A program made the translations under genes and the position numbers. From Acidobacteriota bacterium (lineage in GTDB: Bacteria; Acidobacteriota; Blastocatellia; Pyrinomonadales; Pyrinomonadaceae): a stretch of 8,944 bases of DNA. Shown here piece by piece: positions 1 to 5,164 of the stretch. The DNA lies in contig CAUJFK010000386.1 in the NCBI GenBank assembly GCA_963169175.1, positions 1-8,944 of the forward strand, read 5' to 3'. A model generated the notes under the pieces. The model had not been told where the DNA came from and searched no databases. It saw only the letters and a list, made by a program, of their open reading frames with translations. The stretch's first letter is position 1. Every line of letters starts with the position of its first letter.

Positions 1-56
1 GGTTTTATAGGAATTCGACGTATTCTGAGGATGTTCGCGGAAAATTTGACTACATA

Positions 57-1007
57 ATGACTCGCCTCTTCTCGCGTGAAGCCGAGGACGGGCGAAGGAC
101 AATGCTGTTCGATCACAGTGAGATGATCGCGCATATCAACAAGCTTTATGCCGATTGGTCGAGCATCGCCCTCTATACAAGCACTGACGATTCATCTGAG
201 ATAGAGCTGACGTTGATCCGATTTGAGGAGTTTATTCTTGAGATCGAGCAGGCCAGTACCTTTGGCGAACTTCTTGGATCAGATTTCTTCAACCGGCTTC
301 GCTCATACAAGGAAGAATCGGCCGAGATCTTTTATGTTCCCGAGGTCCTTGCCGCCGCGATGAAGTGCAATCTTGTGGTCGGCAACCGGTACGTGGAATT
401 GATCGCCCTCGAACGGAATGCTCGGAGTTCGGAAAAGGTTGAGGAAAGATACGGCTCGGAATTTGACCATATCGTTTCAAACGCAGCCGGAAAAACGCTT
501 GCCCTAACGGACGTTCTCAGTCTTGATATCGATGTTTCCGCAAGCGAACCGCAGCGGCGTGCCAATGCCGTCCCGGCATTTATCCCTAAGGTTTCCATGC
601 CTAAGCCCGAGCAGCCGGAAAAGAGGGCCCGATTCGATCTCTTTGGCGTTAATCGCTGGCTCGCCGGCTTTTGCGTGGTTGTAGTACTTGCCGGAACAGG
701 AGTTTTTGTCTGGGCGGAAAGATTTGCCGGCGGCGCTGATACTGGTGTAACGATGGCCAAGCCGGTTGAGATCGACGTGCCGGAGGCCAGCAAATATCTA
801 AAGGACGCACGGTTCACGAACGAAACACTTTACGCCGTCACAACGCCTTCGTTTGAAACGCTTACCGAGACTGAAAAGAAGGAATTTGTCGGAAAGGTCC
901 AAAACTTTGCAGTTTCCAGGAAACTTGCGAGCGTAGCTTTGCTCAACCGCGAGGGCCGAACCGTCGCCTTTGCTTCAAAGAGCCGACTCGAAGTGGTCGC
1001 AAAGTAA
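57..1007 (+). CDS. Hypothetical single-pass membrane protein
   Basis: I do not recognise this 316-residue protein. Residues 1-165 are predicted soluble and mostly helical, rich in Glu, Leu and Ile. A Pro/Lys/Arg-rich stretch (about 165-195) leads into one hydrophobic segment at 201-220 (WLAGFCVVVVLAGTGVFVWA). About 95 polar residues follow, in a repeat-free tail ending in SRLEVVAK. The basic residues before the membrane segment suggest a cytoplasmic N-terminal part and an outside C-terminal part, by the positive-inside rule. There is no signal peptide, Cys cluster or catalytic motif I can name. The start is uncertain: ATG 57 has no Shine-Dalgarno sequence, and the in-frame ATG at 102 has AAGGA at 95-99, but only two bases away. 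The gene stands alone, with 307 bases between its stop and the glnA start. A sensor, anchor or envelope role is possible but unsupported. Confidence 0.75.
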   Translation: MTRLFSREAEDGRRTMLFDHSEMIAHINKLYADWSSIALYTSTDDSSEIELTLIRFEEFILEIEQASTFGELLGSDFFNRLRSYKEESAEIFYVPEVLAAAMKCNLVVGNRYVELIALERNARSSEKVEERYGSEFDHIVSNAAGKTLALTDVLSLDIDVSASEPQRRANAVPAFIPKVSMPKPEQPEKRARFDLFGVNRWLAGFCVVVVLAGTGVFVWAERFAGGADTGVTMAKPVEIDVPEASKYLKDARFTNETLYAVTTPSFETLTETEKKEFVGKVQNFAVSRKLASVALLNREGRTVAFASKSRLEVVAK

Positions 1008-1211
1008 GGCGGGAGACTGATTTTTTAGAACAAGATAGGTCACACCATCGCAATCTGAGAGCTTTTCAGGCATTCTCAGGTGGCGGAGATTTGTGTTTTT
1101 TGGGGCATCCTTTGTTCTTTAATGTATTACAAAAATGTTGGATGTTCTCTCAATGCCTACGATAATGTCGGAAATAGATGCAGGGCAGGCTTCAACATAG
1201 GCCACTAAGCC
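1008..1211. other. Intergenic region upstream of the glnA control region
   Basis: No gene is visible here on either strand. A T run at 1020-1026 follows the upstream stop codon, but no convincing stem precedes it. A weak 6-bp inverted repeat (CTGAGA at 1055-1060, TCTCAG at 1074-1079) lies further on, with a T-rich patch only at 1094-1100, so it is a poor intrinsic terminator. I see no GCACC-N5-GGTGC type NtrC site. An activator site for the sigma-54 promoter at 1247-1263 would be expected about here. Confidence 0.5.
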
Positions 1212-1241
1212 ATTGTAAAACAATCGCTTATAGGAATAAGC
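1212..1241. promoter_or_regulatory. Two adjacent dyads upstream of the sigma-54 promoter
   Basis: There are two perfect inverted repeats side by side. ATTGT-AAA-ACAAT occupies 1212-1224. GCTTAT-AGGA-ATAAGC occupies 1226-1241 and ends six bases before the -24 element of the glnA promoter. Both are AT-rich and could be binding sites for a regulator or a bending protein. They do not match the NtrC consensus I know. The sequence is observed; the function is inferred. Confidence 0.4.
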
Positions 1242-1246
1242 CAAGA

Positions 1247-1263
1247 TTGGCATATAGATTGCT
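1247..1263 (+). promoter_or_regulatory. Sigma-54 (-24/-12) promoter of glnA
   Basis: The sequence TTGGCATATAGATTGCT matches the RpoN consensus (TGGCAC-N5-TTGCW) at every key position except the last base of TGGCAC. The invariant GG is at 1249-1250 and the invariant GC at 1261-1262, with exactly ten bases between, as the family requires. This places transcription start at about 1274, 41 bases before the glnA ATG. Sigma-54 control of glnA under nitrogen limitation is well known in Proteobacteria, so gene and promoter support each other. Such a promoter needs an AAA+ activator, which is not encoded in this window. Confidence 0.85.
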
Positions 1264-1274
1264 TCGCTGATTAT

Positions 1275-1292
1275 CTCACAATACTCTGTGAG
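1275..1292 (+). promoter_or_regulatory. Hairpin at the predicted 5' end of the glnA mRNA
   Basis: CTCACA (1275-1280) and TGTGAG (1287-1292) form a perfect 6-bp stem with the six-base loop ATACTC. If transcription starts near 1274, the stem lies at the extreme 5' end of the message, 12 bases before the Shine-Dalgarno sequence. Such 5' stems often slow mRNA decay. A competing DNA dyad (TTCGCT 1263-1268 with AGCGAA 1291-1296) spans the start site, so an operator role is also possible. Confidence 0.45.
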
Positions 1293-1304
1293 CGAAACTA
1301 TTTC

Positions 1305-1309
1305 AGGAG
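1305..1309 (+). promoter_or_regulatory. Ribosome binding site of glnA
   Basis: AGGAG lies five bases before ATG 1315. It is the only strong Shine-Dalgarno sequence in the window at a good distance. It selects ATG 1315 over the in-frame GTG at 1288, which lies inside the leader hairpin and would add nine non-conserved residues. Confidence 0.85.
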
Positions 1310-1314
1310 CATCA

Positions 1315-2736
1315 ATGAATCCAAAATCGATAATTTCCTATGCTGCGGAACACGAGGCGAAGTTCGTATCTATCCGGTTCACGGACCTGCCCGGCGCTTG
1401 GCATCATCTTACATATCCTATACATAATCTGACCGAAGATGTTTTTGAGGACGGCTTCGGCTTCGACGCTTCGAGCCTTCGCGGCTGGGCCGTTATTCAT
1501 GAATCTGATATGCTTTTGATCCCCGATTCGTCGCGGGTCTGGATCGATCCATTTGCTGAAGAAACGACGATCTGTCTGATCGCCAATGTCGTTGAGCCGA
1601 TAACCAAGGAAGGTTACGGGCTCGATCCGCGGTCGGTGGCGGTGCGGGCCGAAAGCTATCTTCGTTTTACCGGCATCGCCGACACCGCCTATTTCGGCCC
1701 CGAGGCGGAGTTCTTCATTTTTGACAACGTCTCATTCCACAACGATCAGAATTCCGCCGGATTTACTGTCGATTCCGAAGAAGGGCATTGGAACACACGA
1801 CGGCGGGGCGATCTCGACAACCCGAATCTCGGCTATCATATCCGTGCGAAAGAGGGTTACGTTCCCGTGGCTCCGGTTGACACGCTCATTGATCTGCGAA
1901 ATGCGATCTCGCTCGTTTTGGCGGACGTTGGCATCGACGTCGAATGTCATCATCACGAGGTTTCAACGGCGGGGCAGTGTGAGATCGATTTCCGATTTTC
2001 GAACCTTCTTCACACCGCGGACAACGTAATGTTGTTCAAGAACGTTGTGAAAAACACCTCAGTAATGCACGGCCACACGGCCACATTTATGCCAAAACCG
2101 CTTTATGGCGACAACGGTTCGGGAATGCACGTTCACCAATCCCTGTGGCGGGAAGGCAATCCGCTGTTCGCGGGCGAGGAATACGCTGGATTGTCTGAGA
2201 TGGCGAAATTCTACATCGGCGGCCTTCTCAAGCATGCGCCGGCGCTCGTCGCTTTTGGAGCACCGACAACGAACAGCTACAAGCGGCTTGTACCGGGTTT
2301 TGAGGCACCGGTCAACCTTGCTTATTCAGCCCGGAACCGGTCTGCGGCGGTTCGTATACCGATGTTCTCGCCTTCGCCAAAAGCCAAGCGGCTGGAATTT
2401 CGGCCGCCGGACCCGAGCTGCAATCCTTACATCACGTTCGCGGCCCTTTTGATGGCAGGTTTGGACGGAATTCAAAATCGGATCGACCCAGGTGCTCCGC
2501 TCGACAAGGACATTTACGATCTTCCGCCGGAAGAACTTGCAAATGTGCCTTCGCTGCCGGGCAGCCTTGACGACGCTTTGGATGCTCTTGAAAAAGATCA
2601 CGAGTTCCTGCTCAAAGGCGATGTGTTCACCCGCTCGATGATCGACCGATGGATCTCGTACAAACGCGAGAAAGAGATAACGCCGCTTCGCCTGAGGCCG
2701 CATCCGCTTGAATTTTCAATGTATTACGACGTTTAG
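1315..2736 (+). CDS. glnA: Glutamine synthetase, type I
   Basis: This cytoplasmic dodecameric enzyme makes glutamine from glutamate, ammonia and ATP, the entry point of nitrogen assimilation. The 473 residues match the usual GSI length. The N-terminal beta-grasp domain includes FDASSLRGW (50-58), with Asp51 at the ammonium-site position. Metal ligands sit in FGPEAEFF (Glu130, Glu132) and in HHHEVSTAGQCE (Glu215, Glu223). NGSGMHVH (267-274) carries the active-site His272. The flap glutamate is in PGFEAPV (Glu330), and the substrate arginines are in RNRSAAVRIP. The adenylylation loop is present as DKDIYDLPPEE, with Tyr401 matching E. coli Tyr397, so the protein looks like the GSI-beta class whose activity GlnE can modify. 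The ATG is set by AGGAG at 1305-1309. A sigma-54 promoter stands directly upstream. No strong terminator follows. All catalytic residues I checked are present, and nothing suggests decay. Confidence 0.97.
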   Translation: MNPKSIISYAAEHEAKFVSIRFTDLPGAWHHLTYPIHNLTEDVFEDGFGFDASSLRGWAVIHESDMLLIPDSSRVWIDPFAEETTICLIANVVEPITKEGYGLDPRSVAVRAESYLRFTGIADTAYFGPEAEFFIFDNVSFHNDQNSAGFTVDSEEGHWNTRRRGDLDNPNLGYHIRAKEGYVPVAPVDTLIDLRNAISLVLADVGIDVECHHHEVSTAGQCEIDFRFSNLLHTADNVMLFKNVVKNTSVMHGHTATFMPKPLYGDNGSGMHVHQSLWREGNPLFAGEEYAGLSEMAKFYIGGLLKHAPALVAFGAPTTNSYKRLVPGFEAPVNLAYSARNRSAAVRIPMFSPSPKAKRLEFRPPDPSCNPYITFAALLMAGLDGIQNRIDPGAPLDKDIYDLPPEELANVPSLPGSLDDALDALEKDHEFLLKGDVFTRSMIDRWISYKREKEITPLRLRPHPLEFSMYYDV

Positions 2737-2749
2737 TTTCAAGTGATAG

Positions 2750-2755
2750 TATAAT
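2750..2755 (+). promoter_or_regulatory. -10 box between glnA and the acetyltransferase
   Basis: A perfect TATAAT lies 14 bases after the glnA stop. The best -35 is weak: ACGACG at 2726-2731 with an 18-base spacer, matching only GAC of TTGACA. The box overlaps the ATG at 2754, so that ATG is unlikely to start the acetyltransferase. It ends nine bases before a GTG at 2765, the same spacing as at the 4038 gene. Confidence 0.45.
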
Positions 2756-2764
2756 GCCGTCATC

Positions 2765-2830
2765 GTGCGCACTTTGGAGGCAGAAGCCGCCGACCTCCGC
2801 CGATGGCGGCAAATTATTCGCCGCAACTAA
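2765..2830 (+). other. Possible 21-codon leader ORF or dispersed repeat
   Basis: A short frame starts at GTG 2765, runs 21 codons (RTLEAEAADLRRWRQIIRRN after the start) and stops at TAA 2828-2830, seven bases before the acetyltransferase ATG. The stretch also carries a GC-rich hairpin, CCGCC-GAT-GGCGG (2797-2809), inside a wider pairing of GCCGCC (2786-2791) with GGCGGC (2805-2810). There is no T tract, so it is not a standard terminator. It could be a translated leader peptide coupled to the next gene, or a copy of a dispersed intergenic palindromic element. Sequence alone does not decide. Confidence 0.3.
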
Positions 2831-2837
2831 CGTTGAT

Positions 2838-3422
2838 ATGAAGATCGAGCCAGCAACTCTTAATGGAAAACACGTCGTACTTGAGCCGATGTTGTTGGAG
2901 CATGTTGATGAACTTGCCGCGGTTGGGCTTGACCCCAAGATCTGGGAAATAATGGTCGACCAGATCTCTGATATCAACGGAATGCGTCGATTTGTTGAGA
3001 GTGCTCTGAGCGATCAGGTGACGGGTACCGCCTTGCCATTTGTTACACGCGATCTTGCGTCCGACAAAATTGTAGGCTCGACGCGATTTGGCAATATCGA
3101 CGCGACAAATCGGAAGGTGGAGATCGGTTGGACGTGGCTCGCACCAGCCTGGCAGCGGTCGGTGGTAAATACTGAAGCCAAATTGCAGATGCTAACCCAC
3201 GCCTTTGAAGTTTGGAGATGCATCCGGGTCGAGTTCAAGACCGACGCCCTCAATCAACGGTCTCGCGCGGCAATTCGACGGCTTGGGGCAAAGGAAGAGG
3301 GAATTCTCAGGCAGCACATGATCACCGACACTGGCCGGTTTCGTGATTCGGTCTATTTTAGTATCCTCGATAACGAATGGCCTCAGATCAAACCAGAACT
3401 TCAACGAAAATTGGGCAAGTGA
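2838..3422 (+). CDS. GNAT family N-acetyltransferase (RimJ/RimL-like)
   Basis: The protein would transfer an acetyl group from acetyl-CoA to an amine in the cytoplasm; the substrate is not known. The 194 residues fit one Acetyltransf_3/COG1670 domain. VEIGWTWLAPAW (94-105) forms the central strand and leads to the acetyl-CoA loop QRSVVNTEAKLQ (106-117). CIRVEFKTDALNQRSRAAIRRLGAKEEG (118-145) is the typical second half, with Asn129 and the RRLGA turn. The end, RFRDSVYFSILDNEWP, is also typical. I chose ATG 2838 because the protein then begins close to the family start. An upstream in-frame ATG at 2754 would add 28 residues that look like translated intergenic DNA, and it overlaps a TATAAT box. 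There is no Shine-Dalgarno sequence at 2838. The stop TGA overlaps the lipoprotein ATG, so the two genes are coupled. Confidence 0.88.
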   Translation: MKIEPATLNGKHVVLEPMLLEHVDELAAVGLDPKIWEIMVDQISDINGMRRFVESALSDQVTGTALPFVTRDLASDKIVGSTRFGNIDATNRKVEIGWTWLAPAWQRSVVNTEAKLQMLTHAFEVWRCIRVEFKTDALNQRSRAAIRRLGAKEEGILRQHMITDTGRFRDSVYFSILDNEWPQIKPELQRKLGK

Positions 3423-3997
3423 TGCGTACCGTCCTACCGGCGCTCGGGTGCCTCCTCGTATTTGCCTTTGCCGGGTGCGGAGAGCAGGGAACTGGGCGAA
3501 ACGGAAATACTTCTTCCAGACCTGACGGCACGCCCGCAGTAGCCAAGAGCATAGCTCCCGGGCAAGTGAGTGTCGACCCAAATGCCTCAGCGAATACGGC
3601 CGAAAATCCGGTTGCGGCTACCCGAAACCGCAAACGCGACGAAATGCGGCAAGCGGCGGGCGATCAGCCGGCGAATTTTGATATCGAGGCAATGCTGAAC
3701 CGTTCGACCCGCCCTGCGCCCGAAAATTCGACGTTCGCCGTCGCAATGGCAAACGTTGTGGTCGAACGCCGTATTTTTCTTAAGCATCCTGTTCTGGCTA
3801 AGGTCGAGAAAGTGACCGACGGCGCCCGATCTACCTTGAAGGTTGAGACGACTGACGGCAGGACGATCGATCTTAGGCCGAATGCAGTGGACGCTTTGTC
3901 AGTCGCGTCATCCGCTGCGATCATGCAGGCAGCGGGGCTGCAAATGCCGGCTTCGCAGCCAATGGATCGAAAGCCCGGTGCCGCAAATCGGAATTAG
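3422..3997 (+). CDS. Small putative lipoprotein, function unknown
   Basis: This is a 191-residue predicted lipoprotein that I cannot place in a named family. Residues 1-19 form a lipoprotein signal: a basic Arg2, the hydrophobic core VLPALGCLLVFAFAG, and FAGC as lipobox with Cys19 as the lipidated residue. Phe at -3 is less usual than Leu. Residues 20-85 are low in complexity (Gly, Asn, Pro, Ala, Thr), a likely unfolded tether. Residues 100-155 look folded: a run of strands (STFAVAMANVVVERRIFL, LAKVEKV, STLKVETTDGRTIDL). The tail is Ala/Met/Pro-rich. The start at 3422 overlaps the acetyltransferase stop by one base (TGATG). A longer frame opening at 3377 would bury the signal peptide 15 residues in, so I rejected it. 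It probably sits in the inner or outer membrane, facing the periplasm. Confidence 0.8.
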   Translation: MRTVLPALGCLLVFAFAGCGEQGTGRNGNTSSRPDGTPAVAKSIAPGQVSVDPNASANTAENPVAATRNRKRDEMRQAAGDQPANFDIEAMLNRSTRPAPENSTFAVAMANVVVERRIFLKHPVLAKVEKVTDGARSTLKVETTDGRTIDLRPNAVDALSVASSAAIMQAAGLQMPASQPMDRKPGAANRN

Positions 3998-4000
3998 CTG

Positions 4001-4028
4001 CTGAATCCGGCCGACGATGGTGTATAAT
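4001..4028 (+). promoter_or_regulatory. Promoter of the CPCC protein gene, possibly leaderless
   Basis: A perfect TATAAT (4023-4028) lies 25 bases after the lipoprotein stop. A weak -35, CTGAAT (4001-4006), is 16 bases upstream. The expected start of transcription is near 4035, three bases before ATG 4038, so the mRNA would have almost no leader. No Shine-Dalgarno sequence is present. The -10 is convincing; the -35 is not. Confidence 0.5.
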
Positions 4029-4037
4029 TGACGCGGT

Positions 4038-4325
4038 ATGGAACGCTTGTCGGTTATATGCCCATGTTGTGAAGCTGCTTTGATGATAGATGCGCAGACC
4101 GGCGCAATCATTTCGCACGCTGAGAAAAAGAAGGTCCTTGGATCATTTGACGATCTGAAGGGAGAGCTTGGAAAGCAAAAGGAACTTCGCGATGCCTTGT
4201 TCACACAGGAGATGAGTTCGTTGAAAGACCGCGAGCGGCTGCTTGACGAAAAATTCCGCGAAGCGATGAAGCGTGCGGATGTTGACAAGGACAAGCCGTT
4301 CAGGAATCCGCTTGATATGGATTAA
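4038..4325 (+). CDS. Small CPCC / coiled-coil protein
   Basis: This acidic-basic cytoplasmic protein has 95 residues. It begins with VICPCCEAALMIDAQTG (6-22), a half zinc-ribbon in style: Cys8, Cys10 and Cys11 but no second Cys pair, so a full zinc site would need dimerisation or other ligands. Residues 35-80 are strongly helical and charged, a likely coiled coil (DLKGELGKQKELRDALFTQEMSSLKDRERLLDEKFREAMKRA shows regular hydrophobic spacing). The end, DKDKPFRNPLDMD, is compact and looks conserved. I recall similar short proteins with this layout in Acidobacteriota, with no known function, but cannot confirm that here. There is no signal peptide. ATG 4038 is the natural start because the Cys motif follows at once and a TATAAT box ends nine bases before it. 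It lies between the lipoprotein gene and pyrF. Confidence 0.8.
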   Translation: MERLSVICPCCEAALMIDAQTGAIISHAEKKKVLGSFDDLKGELGKQKELRDALFTQEMSSLKDRERLLDEKFREAMKRADVDKDKPFRNPLDMD

Positions 4326-4333
4326 ATTGGCCC

Positions 4334-4355
4334 GAACACTGACGTTTGAGTGTTC
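4334..4355. terminator. Inverted repeat between the CPCC gene and pyrF
   Basis: GAACACT (4334-4340) and AGTGTTC (4349-4355) form a perfect 7-bp stem with an eight-base loop, eight bases after the stop of the CPCC gene. The tail TTAGATCCTT is only partly T-rich, so this would be a weak intrinsic terminator. A two-fold operator for pyrF is the alternative. Confidence 0.35.
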
Positions 4356-4390
4356 TTAGATCCTTCCCCGTTCCTCTTAATAACCCATTG

Positions 4391-5146
4391 ATGACTGCTC
4401 CGAAAAGTGAAACGCACCGCGCCGCAACGCCCGCCGAACGCCTTATCGTCGCGCTCGATGTGGCGAATGCTGACGACGCCCGGCGGGTTGTCCGCGAACT
4501 TGAAGGTGTTGTGACAACGTTCAAGATCGGCCTGCAACTATTCTCGGCAGCAGGGCCTTCATTTGTTGTGGAGTTAGTATCCGAAGGAAAGTGTGTATTT
4601 TTGGACCTCAAGTTTCACGATATCCCTAATACTGTGGCAAAGGCCGGGATCGCGGCCGCTCGGCTTGGTGTTTGGATGTTTAATGTTCACGCTTCCGGTG
4701 GCGGCGAAATGATGCGGACGGTTGCGGAGGAAGTTTCGGAATTTTGCGTTGCCGGCAACCGCATGCGGCCGTTGATCATCGGTGTAACGGTACTGACGAG
4801 TTCCAACGTCGATACATTGCTGGAAGCGGGCGTAGGGGCGAACGTCGAAACGCAAGTTGCCAGGCTGGCCCGTCTCGCTGCAGATTCCGGGCTTGACGGT
4901 GTGGTTGCTTCGGCAAATGAGATCGGGCTGATCCGCGAAGCGGTTAAATCTTCCGGGTTTGTGATCGTCACGCCTGGCATCCGGCCTCTTTCTGCAACAA
5001 ACGACGATCAAAAACGTGTAATGACTCCGGGAGCGGCTATCTCGGCGGGAGCCGATCATTTGGTCGTCGGCCGGCCGATCCTGGATGCCGCGGACCGGCC
5101 TGGTGCCGCAAGAAAAATCCTGGCGGAGATCGGTGCCGCCGATTAA
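4391..5146 (+). CDS. pyrF: Orotidine 5'-phosphate decarboxylase
   Basis: The enzyme converts OMP to UMP with loss of CO2, the last step of de novo pyrimidine synthesis, in the cytoplasm. The 251 residues form one TIM barrel of the short bacterial (group I) type. RLIVALDV (17-24) is the first strand, with Asp23 binding the ribose, and FKIG (44-47) gives Lys45. LDLKFHDIPNT (71-81) holds the catalytic Asp72-Lys74-Asp77 set. GVTVLTS (131-137), VTPGIRP (193-199) and ADHLVVGRPI (221-230) complete the phosphate site, with Arg228. Every key residue is present. ATG 4391 is my start because the conserved RLIVALDV follows 16 residues later. A TTG at 4346 would add 15 residues that run through the inverted repeat. 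No Shine-Dalgarno sequence is visible at 4391. A weak -10 (CTTAAT 4376-4381) ends nine bases before it. The next gene begins 18 bases after the stop, so they are probably co-transcribed. Confidence 0.96.
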   Translation: MTAPKSETHRAATPAERLIVALDVANADDARRVVRELEGVVTTFKIGLQLFSAAGPSFVVELVSEGKCVFLDLKFHDIPNTVAKAGIAAARLGVWMFNVHASGGGEMMRTVAEEVSEFCVAGNRMRPLIIGVTVLTSSNVDTLLEAGVGANVETQVARLARLAADSGLDGVVASANEIGLIREAVKSSGFVIVTPGIRPLSATNDDQKRVMTPGAAISAGADHLVVGRPILDAADRPGAARKILAEIGAAD

Positions 5147-5164
5147 GGCCACTTCACTGCATTT

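Noticed and set aside
332..817. Long minus-strand reading frame opposite the first gene
   Set aside because: It lies wholly opposite a better frame, has no family features and is a codon-bias shadow.
1055..1079. Hairpin as intrinsic terminator of the first gene
   Set aside because: The stem is six pairs with a 13-base loop, and the T-rich patch lies 15 bases further on; too weak to call.
1288..1314. GTG start nine codons upstream of the glnA ATG
   Set aside because: It lies inside the leader hairpin without a Shine-Dalgarno sequence, while ATG 1315 has AGGAG five bases upstream and gives the usual protein length.
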